Of a stretch of 31,841 bases of DNA, positions 10,106-21,524 are shown piece by piece. How positions within the stretch are numbered: position 1 is the stretch's first letter; each line of letters opens with the position of its first letter. The position numbers were made by a program, and so were the translations under genes. This stretch comes from Mucidula mucida (lineage: Eukaryota > Basidiomycota > Agaricomycetes > Agaricales > Physalacriaceae). Location: the NCBI GenBank assembly GCA_015501055.1, contig JADNYV010000399.1:1-31841 (forward strand). Direction: 5' to 3'. Below the pieces are notes generated by a model. The model saw only the letters and a list, made by a program, of their open reading frames with translations, was not told the origin of the DNA and searched no databases.

Positions 10106-10634
10106 TGTTATGAATGACCATATTTTCACACTTTCACATCTTATCATATCTTATCGGGGCCTTGTCTTATCAACCAACGGACTGTTTCATCATCTGTTTC
10201 GTCACCGATCATACTCCTGTTCATTACCGAAGCCGTACTCATGTCGGACACACGCCTAACACATGGATGACATCATACATGCCGATACCTCATGGATTCC
10301 CCATTGTATACACACCACCGACACTCGTAGCACACATGGTCGTTTCAGTATTATTACTTACATGCAGTTACCACTCGTATTTAATGGTTTCACGGACTAG
10401 TAGCATACAACACTGGGTCAAGGGCGTGGAGTTATCCCTAGCGGAAACACGTATGGACAAGGAGTCCCAAACACAGGCTTACTAGTATATAAGCAGTAGT
10501 GTAGTATCATTGTACTGTAGTTCCGATCTCGTTTATACACCTGGCCTAGCCTAGTCTTACGAACGTGAACGCTTTCTTCCTTAGTTCTTGCTGTGGTACC
10601 TGGTTGAGTCTCGTGGCTTAGTCAGTCGCTAACA
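10106..10634 (+). repeat. Element B 3' LTR (529 bp)
   Basis: It has the same 529 bases as 3609-4137 by direct reading and is followed by the TSD GAGGC (10635-10639). The same TATA box and R start recur at an offset of 6497. This end would supply the polyadenylation site. Confidence 0.95.
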
Positions 10635-12246
10635 GAGGCGTGCTTCCTCCCTTACTATCCTTCGGCTGAGGAGGAGGGCCATTTGAATTCTCTGCGCGAG
10701 TTTCCTCCGCCTTCGGCTGTGTGGACGACTTCCCAGCAGCCTTGCTCGTTGACTGCGAACCTGAAGGCGCGGCCGTCTTCGACGTCGACGCAATCGGGTC
10801 GCTCACGGGAACCTGGGTGTCAGGCGCAACTGGCGCTGAGCTCGGAACCGCCTCTTCGGGCAACTCCACAATACGGAAGTTGCACATTGGGTGAATCCCG
10901 TAAGCTGTCTTCTTTGTGTCTCCGTTCGGCAGGAATTCACTTATCAACTTGTTTGGCCAGTCGATGACGATGTCCTGACAAGGAATGGATGATTCACCAA
11001 ACTCAAACATCTGTTCCTCACGGAGCAGCTGTTTCATGACACGCATTTGCATGTCATCGAACCGAATTTGACTGTCAGTCCTCTCGTCACCTTGAACAAC
11101 CACATCTGATGAGACAGGCACAGGTGGCGCAGCTTCTTCTACAGCCACGGGCAGCCCATCGTCTTTTGCCTTGGGTGGGACATCTGCCTTCGGAACGGTA
11201 GGCGTAACATCTGCCTTCGGAACGGTAGGCGTATGCTTCTTCGTTGCATGTCGGCCACTAATCAGGCCAGACAGACTATCAGAGACCTCCGAGACACTTG
11301 GCGGACGCGATACTTGCTTCTCGAACGACCATTCCCACTCGCCCCCAAAGTCAATCAACTCATTCTGTAAGGAGAAATCATTCACCACTGCGGGCGCCTC
11401 ATATTTCGCCTGGGTACTCGCTGGCCGGGGATCATCATAGATTGTCTGGACATTCGCTGGCGGGGCACTCGATAACGGCATGCTATAATCGTCTGAATTA
11501 ATAGTAAGCCCTAGCCGTCGTCGAATTTCCATAATTGACACTGCTAGAGTAGATCGCGCCACGCACAAAATCTCCATGTTCATCGCTGCCGGCTGATTCG
11601 GATTCACATTCTCCAGAACCGCCTGCAAATCGTTACAAAGAACCTGAACAAGGTCTTTATCTTGGCCTGACAAGGCACGCAACTTACGCTCAATCTTAGT
11701 ATGGTCGGTGATCTGGAAGTCGGACAAGCCGCCCAACGAATTATCTATCGAAGGCTCTGAGGAGATATCTGACCGTGCGTCACCTTCAGACGCGGATGAT
11801 TGCGAAGGATTATCCTGATCCTTCGCCTTAGATTTTCCTTTGCGTCTACGACGGCTACCTGAGTCCCGACTCCTCGTCGAAGACGAATCGTCCTGATTGC
11901 CGTCATCAGGACGCGGCCAAACCGGCGCGCGTAGGGTACCAACAGGGCGCGGCGGGATTATCGACTCATCAACGGGGCTGGGCCTAGGGATACTCGTTCG
12001 AGGCACACTCCGCTGAGCACGGGCGGGCGTAGACACAGAAATCGGCAACATTCTATTGGGCCGATTGATAGGTAACGGAACCGGGCCCCCAGTTGTTATC
12101 CTCGTTAGGAGATCTTCGAAATCAGTACGCCCCGCAGGGCGCTGGGCAGCAACTCGTCGGTCATCATCGTGGCGCGCATCATCGCGCGACTTTGGGGCAT
12201 TCTGCGAGGTGGTCCGAGCGGGCTCGAGGACAGTAGTCGACATCAT
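10635..12246 (-). pseudogene. Element A Gag N-terminal region (~540 aa), cut by element B
   Basis: ATG 12246 (two consecutive ATGs) starts only ~16 nt inside the LTR end and opens an uninterrupted frame to the B insertion. The first ~200 residues are Arg/Pro/Ser-rich and look disordered. A helical segment, HTKIERKLRALSGQDKDLVQ, precedes a second ordered block with QMRVMKQLLREEQMFEFGES. The end is Pro/Gln/Ser-rich. The ORF runs seven codons into B's LTR, but its true continuation is at 3608, in the same frame (GGST then PQPQP). I do not recognise a named domain; assignment to Gag rests on position between LTR and Gag core. Confidence 0.75.
11180..11233 (-). repeat. Perfect 27-bp tandem duplication in element A gag
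   Basis: Bases 11180-11206 and 11207-11233 are identical. The unit encodes nine residues, seen as TVPKADV twice, so the duplication is in frame and lies in a disordered linker. Confidence 0.9.
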
Positions 12247-12262
12247 CAACGAGTAGCTAGTA

Positions 12263-12507
12263 TGTTACGCCTCGAGGGGCAAACTATACTGTTCAACGAA
12301 TAGAACCGAGTTCACAATCCAACTTGGAATCTCGAGTAAGGTTCAAAAAAGTGTAAAAGGCCTTGTATGTTCACACCGGAGAACCAGAACCACGTAGATT
12401 CGTAAGGTTATAGTATGAACATAAAGGTAAAAGACTGAGGAGCCTACAGCTCCTGATTGTACTGTATATACTTGGTGGCTATGTAAGGGACCTACCCCCT
12501 TACAACA
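12263..12507 (-). repeat. Element A 5' LTR (about 245 bp)
   Basis: On the minus strand it begins TGTTGTAAGGGGGTAGGTCC and ends GAGGCGTAACA, giving TG...CA ends, with Gag starting ~16 nt downstream. A TATATA motif near 12467-12474 is suitably placed as a promoter. The right edge coincides with the point where similarity to the cyclase-gene copies begins (12508). The partner LTR is off the left edge, so the borders are inferred from terminal dinucleotides and context, not from alignment. Confidence 0.75.
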
Positions 12508-12884
12508 TCCCTCTCCTCGTTGTACTTCTTGATATGTCCCACCCACACCAGGAGGATAATCGCCCGTCGTAAACACAACACCCTGCTTGTGTCATGGTAA
12601 GGAAACTCATCATCATAAAATTCCACGGGCCGCAGAGCTCAATCTCTCTGCGCTACTTGGATGATGAGAAAAGCAAGGGACGGCGCGCTCACCTGGGATC
12701 ACCGTCCCAGAAAGAAGTATGTCCATTGTTGAATCACTAGCCCAACACCGATCCCTAAGAGTCAAGACTCACTTGTTATAAGTAGAAAATTTCACCCGAT
12801 CCGGACTGTATATCCTATACCTCGAGTTGGCCGCAAGACACGCCGAGCGCCTCACTATGCGCATAACCCGGCAGCATATGGATT
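12508..12884 (-). pseudogene. Cyclase-family (PF04199-like) gene fragment, copy 1
   Basis: This stretch aligns with the two copies at 15.8-17.9 kb in the same orientation, from ATCCCT-CTCCTCGTTGTA to CATATGGATT. On the minus strand it carries the QGVVFTTGDYPPGVGGTYQE block, corresponding to the G-D-x-x-F-x-R-T-G region of cyclase-family proteins. The upstream QWDG-M-T-H block is eroded. It is truncated on one side by the LTR of element A, which evidently inserted into it; the C-terminal remainder should lie left of the window. The other side ends abruptly at about 12884. Confidence 0.6.
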
Positions 12885-13191
12885 ACACTTAGTGCCTTCC
12901 TTGCTCATCTACTCACGAGTCACTACAGCTTCGCAGTTCGCCTCACCGATCGTCTCCCCGCTACTACCTTAGTACCTACCTATATCCAAACACATCGTTC
13001 AGGCACAAACTTTAATATGCCACAAATGATAACTATGCGAGGGCGCAGATCAAAACTACACCTTGCGCTGCACAGTAAAGTCGGCTTGAAACAATGGCCG
13101 GCACCATCAGTCACATGACGCTATTTGCTGACAATGAACGCGGCCTCGCGACTTCATTCAGAACCACCACCATCACTAACAGCGCCTCCAT
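12885..13191 (+). other. Upstream region of F-box-like gene 1
   Basis: There is no ORF of note. The stretch between the cyclase fragment and the 5' intron presumably holds the promoter and start of the 5' UTR of the F-box-like gene. I see no convincing TATA box. Short segments before the intron (GAACCACCAC) resemble the equivalent place upstream of copy 4. Confidence 0.35.
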
Positions 13192-13241
13192 GTAAGTTCC
13201 GTCTCCCGCATCATAAAGTCTCATAATGAAGCGTAGAAAAG
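13192..13241 (+). other. Putative 5'-UTR intron of F-box-like gene 1
   Basis: GTAAGT at 13192 and an AG at 13240-13241 bound 50 bp; an earlier AG is at 13235-13236. The donor directly follows ...CCAT. The same arrangement, also exactly 50 bp, precedes the F-box copies at 23251-23300 and 28799-28848. If spliced, it removes the in-frame ATG at 13226 and leaves ATG 13250 as the start. Confidence 0.55.
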
Positions 13242-13249
13242 CCATTGCA

Positions 13250-14941
13250 ATGAATTCTCACCAGACTGTTTCTCGCATCACAGACGTCGTGCCCGCCAAC
13301 TTTCTTTGCGACAATCAAACAATGCAGAAAATCGCCGAGTCCCAACTGTTGGATGAAAAGGCTCTATCATTGCTAGAGGCGAATCTTTCCGTGCTCGAAT
13401 CGCGCCAACAGCATCTCAAAGACGAGCTGGCAAGCGTCGAACGACTCATTTCGGAGGCGGTCGCCGAGAAGATGCGTCTACGCTCCTCTATTGAGACCCA
13501 TAAATCCCTCCTTGCCTATACCCCCGTCCGCGCCCTCCCAGGGGAGGTCCTGAGCGAGATTTTCCTTCATTACATCGCCATTTCCCAACCCACGCGGGGA
13601 TCTGTTTTCAAAGAGATTGTTGCCTGCTACAGCATCCGTGCTCGTATCCTACAGGTCTGCCGTCGGTGGCGCACTACGGCTTTGGCTGATCCTCGTCTGT
13701 GGACCACTATCCCTTTGATTGGTTCAGGCGAACACTTCTATAACAACAAGGAATATGACGAAGAAGAAAAGTCATTCGCACATCCCATTATATCCGGAAC
13801 ACCTCAAGCGCGGACTGCATATTGGAAGGTGCTGGAAGGCAGAATCGAGCGAACATCTTCGCTGCCTTTGCAACTACTCTTTCATTACGACGATTATGGT
13901 AGCATTGGCCCGGGCAATCACGACGACACAATTTCCTCGCTGAAGACCTTTCTTCGCTTGTTCCCACGAGCAGACACCATTTCCCTCCGTATCGAAGCTT
14001 CACAAAGACTCAGTGAAGACTTCAGATCCTTCATGGGCAATGCCGATATTCCCCATACAGACGGAGTCCATACCGCCCGAGTTGATGTTAGCGACGAAGT
14101 GTTCGGGCGAAGAGTTGTGTCCGCAATACCAAATGTAGAGGTGTTAGCCACGACAGCAAAGACCATTGATCAGTGGTTCACTGGGACATCAATTGCTGGA
14201 CATCGCCTGCGCAGTCTGCACCTTCTCGACCACTGGTCTGCCATACCGCTTGCACAAGTGTTGAATCTCCTAGAGCGCGCGCCGCTGCTCGAGACACTAA
14301 AAGTTGTTCGCATCTCCATTACTCCCTCTGTCGGGACCCTTCGTGCCGTCACCCATACGCGCCTTTCAGTGTTCTACATCTCAGTTCGTGTCACGCAGGC
14401 GGAAAACGATGCCATCTTCGAACATCTGACGCTCCCCGCTCTCCGATCCCTCTCGTTTAGGGGCGACAAGCAGCTCTGGCCCCGTCCGAATAACCTCTCA
14501 TTTCTCCAGCGGTCCGGTTGCCTGTTGACGGAGCTTGCATTTTGTCATCACGTGGTCGATGAGCAACGCCTTGTGGCACTGCTCACAGCTCAGAGCCAAC
14601 TCACCACCCTCCAGCTCCATTTGTTCGCTGATGGCATTCCAATGCCAATTTTGGAACTTCTTTCTACAAAGCCCAAGGGCGCCTCAGGTTTTCCTTTACC
14701 AGCGTTGACAAGCCTCGGGGTTTCCGTACTTCCACGGCAGCTAAAGGCAGTGAAACGGCTGATCCAGTCACGATCTGCAGCTCAAGCGAAGAAGTCCGGC
14801 ATTGCGACGCTCAGCGAAGTGGACATCAAAGTACAGACAACGCAGAGGGGAGATAATATTAAGAAGGACGAGCATACAGTCCTGTTCCAGGAACTCACGA
14901 ACAACGGCGTGGAAATACGGATTTATTACGGATATGTGTAG
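13250..14941 (+). CDS. F-box-like protein with LRR-type C-terminus, copy 1 (563 aa)
   Basis: It is a single open exon from ATG 13250 to TAG. The start matches MNSxQ of the paralogues; the longer frame from 13226 begins inside the putative intron. Residues ~38-88 are heptad-like and predicted coiled coil (LEANLSVLESRQQHLKDEL). Residues ~93-155 form an F-box-like domain: PVRALPGEVLSEIFLHYI, then ILQVCRRWRTTALADPRLW. The rest has repeated Leu-rich blocks such as LRSLHLLDHW and LETLKVVRI, as in the mushroom F-box/LRR families. Such proteins are expected to be substrate receptors of SCF (Skp1-Cullin-F-box) ubiquitin ligases. The target is unknown. It is closely related to the minus-strand copies at 21.5, 24.1 and 27.1 kb. 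Confidence 0.88.
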   Translation: MNSHQTVSRITDVVPANFLCDNQTMQKIAESQLLDEKALSLLEANLSVLESRQQHLKDELASVERLISEAVAEKMRLRSSIETHKSLLAYTPVRALPGEVLSEIFLHYIAISQPTRGSVFKEIVACYSIRARILQVCRRWRTTALADPRLWTTIPLIGSGEHFYNNKEYDEEEKSFAHPIISGTPQARTAYWKVLEGRIERTSSLPLQLLFHYDDYGSIGPGNHDDTISSLKTFLRLFPRADTISLRIEASQRLSEDFRSFMGNADIPHTDGVHTARVDVSDEVFGRRVVSAIPNVEVLATTAKTIDQWFTGTSIAGHRLRSLHLLDHWSAIPLAQVLNLLERAPLLETLKVVRISITPSVGTLRAVTHTRLSVFYISVRVTQAENDAIFEHLTLPALRSLSFRGDKQLWPRPNNLSFLQRSGCLLTELAFCHHVVDEQRLVALLTAQSQLTTLQLHLFADGIPMPILELLSTKPKGASGFPLPALTSLGVSVLPRQLKAVKRLIQSRSAAQAKKSGIATLSEVDIKVQTTQRGDNIKKDEHTVLFQELTNNGVEIRIYYGYV

Positions 14942-15490
14942 TATCAAGTGTCTTCTAATATTCGTTATAACACGTACTTCCATCGTCAGCTTGTGTCACT
15001 GTTTGCCTGTTTCTGACCGAGTTGAATAAAGTGACGATTAGCCATTCAGAACTCTGGCGTACGAATGTGAAGAAAAATGCAGATGATTCGTGTACTAGCC
15101 TGGCATCGTTCTCAATTGCACTCACAGGCCACACCACATAGCCAGTTAACCGATTAATTAGATTAGAGAGGGTACCTTGCAGGTACCCTCTTTTCCTTCC
15201 TCCGACACGGGAACAGTCAACAGAAGCGTCGCCATCAAAGGTGAATGATTGTCTGACTGATCCATCTGCGCATCTTACTCAGACAAGCACGCTTCTCTCA
15301 CACGCACACACGCGGCGCCTATTTATGACGCTGCCCATCTCCCTAATCTAACCTAGGAATGGATAAGCCCCGGGTCTGCTTAATGTGAGTTTCTCCACTC
15401 ACTGTAGTCGGCCACCAACGTTAACGAAAACCAGAGGCCCCACAGCATCTTCTCATCTCCTCGACCAACTAAAGAAACACGGGTACTCAT
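14942..15490 (+). other. Intergenic region with a perfect 10-bp hairpin (15167-15191)
   Basis: There is no ORF with coding character. AGAGGGTACC (15167-15176) and GGTACCCTCT (15182-15191) form an inverted repeat around a 5-base loop, followed by a short T-rich run. The first ~100 bases are the likely 3' UTR of the F-box-like gene. Confidence 0.5.
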
Positions 15491-15781
15491 ATGGTTAGTG
15501 ATTTCTTTATCTCTTCCACCTCGGCTCGAGTACTTACAATCGAAGGTCGAGACCTCAAAACGCATGTGGCATACGACTTTATCAACATCTCATCGTCTTC
15601 GAATCCATCACCGCCGGGCTACGTCACCGTACGCTCTGAGGACGAAGTCATCGCCCTCCTAGGGCTCTCCAAGTCGTCGTCGTCGTCGTCGTTACCACAC
15701 ATCTCAGATCTAGTAGAAATCACATTCGACGATACTACAAACTACGGGATGTGTATAGCGGGCAAATATGGGTGGTGTTAA
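15491..15781 (+). CDS. Hypothetical protein (96 aa), low support
   Basis: ATG 15491 to TAA 15781. I do not recognise it. Third codon positions are rich in C and G (TTC, ATC, GTC, GAC), unlike the surrounding spacer, which suggests real coding DNA. A run of six TCG serine codons (about 15676-15693) sits in the middle. There is no signal peptide or membrane segment. It ends 18 bp before the convergent stop of cyclase copy 2. It may be one exon of a longer gene or a truncated leftover. Confidence 0.35.
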   Translation: MVSDFFISSTSARVLTIEGRDLKTHVAYDFINISSSSNPSPPGYVTVRSEDEVIALLGLSKSSSSSSLPHISDLVEITFDDTTNYGMCIAGKYGWC

Positions 15782-15799
15782 CTCCTTCCTTTTTACTTA

Positions 15800-16814
15800 T
15801 CAAAACATCGCCGCTGGTGCTGCGCGTCCTCCAATACTAGATTCCGAATTACGGATTAGACGCCGGAAAGCTCAAGTTGTGAACGTACTACAGCTTCTCC
15901 AGGTCGAACAGTTCCCAGATGGGCCGTCCCAGTATCGTCTACACACTTGTTCAATGAATGGTATACAGATGATCAAGAACAACTGACCTGGAACGTCTGG
16001 TGGCGAGGGTCAACTCTAGCAGCGGTTAGGCAAAGTCGCGCAGTGCTCCAGCGCCGGCTGATCAAACGCTACAGCAGCGAAATAGTTGTTGATCAACACA
16101 ACATCTATCATCTATCCGCTCACCAAAGTATCGTTCGTCTGCGCTGCAACCCAATATCTCGTCTGATAGCCCGAAATTGGACCACACAACACATCCCTTT
16201 CCTCGTTGTATTTCTTGATATGCCCCACCCGCAGGAGGAAAATAATCGCTCGTCCTAAACACAACGTCCTGCTTGCATCGCATGTCTCGTCGGAAGGAAG
16301 GTCATTATCATAGGACACTACGCCCGGAGATTGCATGATGAGCCCAATCTTTGCGTATGTTACTTGGATAACAGTTTCGCTGGGCACCGTCCCAGAAAAA
16401 AGTCGTTTGTTCAATCACCAGTCCAACACGACTCACTTGTTATAGAACACACCATGCGGGACGACGCCAAGGTGCGTCATCCCGTCCCACTGGGATCCTG
16501 TACCTCGAGTTGAACGGATGCAAGACACGCCGGGCACGCACCAGCGCAATCCCATCCTCGCGATGCCCGCTCATCGGGCGATCATATGGATTTCCGGCGA
16601 CTTGCGCTTGAACGCAGGCTAACTACAAAATCTGATGAGCGCTGAAATCCATTCATCGTGTGTAGTAGTGGCTGGAAAGTTGATCGGCCTGGGCATTCAT
16701 CAGCTTTTGTACACACTGTTCCGCAACGCGCACCAATTCAATGACACACTTCTGCCCGTCCTGATCTCCTCTCTCATTGTATCCTTCGCCACCTCATCGG
16801 TCAGCAGATTCACG
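15800..16814 (-). pseudogene. Cyclase-family (PF04199-like) gene, copy 2, lacking the first exon
   Basis: The minus strand, read in pieces separated by intron-like gaps, gives TVNLLTDEVAKDTMREEIRT, SVSLNW, PAFKRKSPEIH, GSQWDGMTHLGVVPHGVFYN, DWAHHAISGRSVL, FAAVAFDQPALEH, LGRPIWELFDLEKL and a C-terminus GGRAAPAAMF-stop (15800-15802). This order matches fungal cyclase-family proteins (kynurenine formamidase-like hydrolases: D-D-Q-L-G-T, Q-W-D-G, the second-half G-D-P-A-F, F-D-L-E). The donor GTGCGC after SLNW and GTGAGT after FYNK are plausible splice sites. The start exon is absent because the duplication joins it to copy 3's C-terminus. Stops and missing blocks after SGRSVL also indicate decay. 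Confidence 0.7.
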
Positions 16815-17815
16815 GTCCTCCAATACTACAGATTAACTTCGCCGGAAAGCTGACGTCTGAACGTACATGGGAATTGGGCCACGACGAGAAGAAGAACGTG
16901 CCATATCGTCCGTGTGTCTTGGTATACTTCGCCAGATCGAACGTTTCCCCGATGGGCAGTCCCAGTATCGTCTAAACACTTGTCGGATGAATGGTATACC
17001 AATAGTCAACAACGACTGACCTGGTGGCGGAGGCCAACTCTAAAAGCGGTCAGCCAAAGCACACACGCGCGCCCGGCTGATCAGACGCTACAGCAGCGAA
17101 ATAGTTGTTGATCAACAGTCACAGGACATCAGTTCATCTGTCCGCTCACCAAACGAATCTCTTCATCGCGCCAGCCACCAACGTCTGATGATATCCCGAG
17201 AAAGATGGACCACACAACACATCCCTTTCCTCGTTGTATTTCTTGATATGCCCCACTCGGACTCGCTCGTCCAAACACAACGCCCTGCTTGTGTCGTAAT
17301 CATCATAAAATCCCACCGGCCGCAGAGCACAATCTCTGTGTGTGTTACTTGGATAATAGTGCTCAGCTGGGAGAATCGATAACCGATGGGCATCGTCCCA
17401 GAAAGAAGTGTGTCCTTGTGGGTGCTACATTTAGTTCAATCACCAGCCTAAAACTCACTTGTTTTTGAAAACACCACGCGGGACGAGCTCAAGGTGCGTC
17501 ATCCCGTATCTGGACTGTGTATCCTATACCTCGAGTTGAACGAATGAGGTCGCAAGACACGCCTCGCGATGCGCATAGCCCCCGCTCATCAAACTGCATA
17601 TGTATTTCCGGCGACTTGCGCTTGAACGCAGGCTAACCACAAAATATGATGAGCGCTGAAATCCATTCATCGTGTGTAGTAGTGGCTGGAAAGTTGATCG
17701 GCCTGTGCGTTCATCAGCCTTTTGAGCACGTTGTTCCGCGATGCGCACCAATCTACCCAACCTGATCTCCCCCCTCATTGTATCCTTCACCACCTCATCA
17801 GTCAGCAGATTCACG
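15826..17815. repeat. Tandem direct duplication, two units of about 989 and 1001 bp
   Basis: Unit 1 is 15826-16814 and unit 2 is 16815-17815. Both start GTCC-TCCAATACTA and end CAGATTCACG. GTCC is present at the left edge (15826), at the junction (16815) and just past the right edge (17816-17819), so four bases of microhomology mark the breakpoint. Long stretches are nearly identical, for example around GAAATAGTTGTTGATCAACA and TTCATCGTGTGTAGTAGTGG. Other blocks carry indels. Confidence 0.85.
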
Positions 17816-17937
17816 GTCCCCAACTGGTCGTCATCACCCCCAAGTCCCCAAGCGCTCATGGAAGCTCGTCGAACAGAGGAAGATCTTGGGATGTCGAAAC
17901 TCGGTCCAATTCGATTATTATTGCGCAGAGCTTTCAT
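16815..17937 (-). pseudogene. Cyclase-family (PF04199-like) gene, copy 3, with start but frameshifted
   Basis: ATG 17937 opens a first exon with GPSFDIPRSSSV, SAWGLGGDDDQLGT and VNLLTDEVVKD, the characteristic N-terminus of the family. Compared with copy 2, 14 bases are missing just before the first splice donor, removing the SVSLN block and shifting the frame. The QWDG-M-T-H-L-G active-site block is eroded to QSRYGMTHLELV. Good C-terminal sequence remains: GLPIGETFDLAKYTKTHGRY then GTFFFSSWP, followed by a GTACGT donor. The C-terminus fuses at 16815 into copy 2. The start is 80 bp beyond the PRP4 stop, on the same strand. Cyclase-family enzymes hydrolyse amide or lactam-type bonds; this copy is probably non-functional. 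Confidence 0.7.
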
Positions 17938-18017
17938 AATTATACACCCGCTATATACACTGCGGTCCTGTCCATGATACACTCGACAATTGAACAAGTT
18001 GACTCGCCATATGATAA

Positions 18018-20377
<2,360 letters not shown>

Positions 20378-21227
20378 GGTGGTCGATAACGTGGGTTTTA
20401 CAAGACACCGCACGATGGGGAAGACGAAATTATCGCGCTGGTGTTGGTTGGGCGTCGTTGACGTCGGTAATCAACCTGAGACTGGCCCGTGCGCATGTTT
20501 GGTCGCTCCCAAATGCAGTAATCACCGCCGACCGAGGGATTGCATTTCCTACTTCATGATAAAACTCAGTCTGACCTCTGTTCGTCCTTCCTCCAGCCCA
20601 CGATTCACAGCGATATGCTGGCTCGGCTTTCTTGAATCGTCCGACTCTGGCTGGCTCTGGCCTCAACCGTGGTTTGAGGCAGGACATGGTGGGAGCATTC
20701 GCAGCTCCAATCTCGCTGCGTTAAGTGTATACGAACCTGTTTACCCTTTTATCATTTCAAAACTGGGATTACTCAATGCCATGCCGTCTAGTGATATGCA
20801 GCCCGATGGGCAGCAACCCCGCTCCTTAAGCATACCTGACCGGCCACTCACACGTACCCCTAGACACCAGAATGCTTGGTCCTGAATATGTAAGGATTCA
20901 GATTCTCCCCAAGTACGTCAAATTTGACGACATACTTCAGCAGACAACCAAACTTGCCATGGTTCTAAGGTTGTTTACGGTCTCAGGCATGTGAAGAGTC
21001 AAGATAGGCCGCAGGCTCTCTACGTCACATAGACGACGGACTTGATAATGGAGTACATTATCACGTACTCGTTCTCTGTTCCCGGATGCAATGTTCCTGA
21101 GAAGCGAGCGTACTTCGGCACCATTCAATAAGTCGACTGGGCGACGACTATTATTCCAAGTGTGTATCGTATCCCTCGCCAGCGAACTTGTCGTAGAAGA
21201 GCTATATCTCGGCGCCCTGGCAGCTCA
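20378..21227. other. Intergenic region upstream of PRP4
   Basis: The first bases hold the PRP4 5' UTR and promoter. Several short ORFs exist on both strands, including a plus frame that is the antisense of PRP4 exon 1, but none shows domain motifs or conserved counterparts. I see no recognised gene here. Confidence 0.4.
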
Positions 21228-21424
21228 ATGAAACGCCGAAGAGGGATCTGGCACTGAAGTAACGGCGGCTGAACTAAGGTTTTTAGTGCACAGATGAACA
21301 TCGTGTAGGAGCCCGGGACGGGAATCGGGTTTTGGAGGAGCAAGCTGGAGCATTTGACGGCGGAGCTTGGGGGATCAGGCGCCAAGGTTGAAGGACGCAG
21401 TCGACGCCGGGTCAACGTGTACTA
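21228..21424 (+). pseudogene. Remnant ORF, decayed copy of the one at ~26.7-26.96 kb
   Basis: The plus strand aligns with 26757-26957: CAATGAAACGCCGAAGAGGG, then AGGCGCCAAGGTTGAAGGAC and GATGTCGTCTAGAG just after. Several in-frame stops interrupt the reading that is open in the right-hand copy. It lies at the same distance beyond the 3' end of an F-box-like gene, so it was copied as part of the same unit. Confidence 0.55.
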
Positions 21425-21524
21425 GGAGAAGATGTCGTCTAGAGATTGTCGCACTCTTCAACTCGAATGGGCATGGTTAAAAATAATGACAGCGCGCGTT
21501 CAAACTAAGTCTTGAATAGACCGT

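Larger units (their letters stand above)
3609..10634 (+). mobile_element. Element B: full-length Ty3/gypsy chromovirus with two LTRs and a nested solo LTR
   Basis: The order is 5' LTR (3609-4137), self-complementary priming site (4140-4152), leader, Gag with CCHC knuckle, protease, reverse transcriptase, RNase H, integrase with chromodomain, purine-rich tract and 3' LTR (10106-10634). Gag-Pro-RT-RH-IN-chromodomain defines chromoviruses of the Ty3/gypsy (Metaviridae) group. The two outer LTRs read as identical over 529 bp, so insertion, or LTR homogenisation, is recent. This copy is nevertheless defective: a 1-nt frameshift in gag near 5220, TGA at 6844-6846 in RT, a shortened RNase H, and a 528-bp solo LTR in pol. 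It lies opposite in orientation to its host, element A. Confidence 0.95.
1..12507 (-). mobile_element. Element A: degenerate Ty3/gypsy retrotransposon, interrupted by element B
   Basis: Reading leftwards on the minus strand there is an LTR (12263-12507), a long Gag N-terminal ORF (12246-10635), a Pro-rich stretch and Gag core with a zinc-knuckle-like motif (3608-2103), a retropepsin (about 2230-1148) and the beginning of a reverse-transcriptase module that leaves the window at base 1. Gag-protease-RT order with no integrase in front is Ty3/gypsy-like, though integrase itself would lie outside the window. The element is split by element B with a GAGGC duplication; removing B and one GAGGC rejoins the two Gag parts in frame. 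It carries an in-frame TAG (3584-3586), a frame change near 3.1 kb, another in 2103-2230, and TGA codons at 1148-1150 and 50-52. It is therefore dead. The second LTR is outside the window. Confidence 0.85.

Noticed and set aside
12241..12275. Self-priming complementarity in element A
   Set aside because: I looked for the reverse complement of the bases following A's LTR within that LTR and found no comparable match, so the mechanism is not claimed for A.
15160..15195. Rho-independent-type terminator
   Set aside because: The hairpin plus T-run looks like a bacterial terminator, but the surrounding introns and retroelements are fungal, so that role is not expected.
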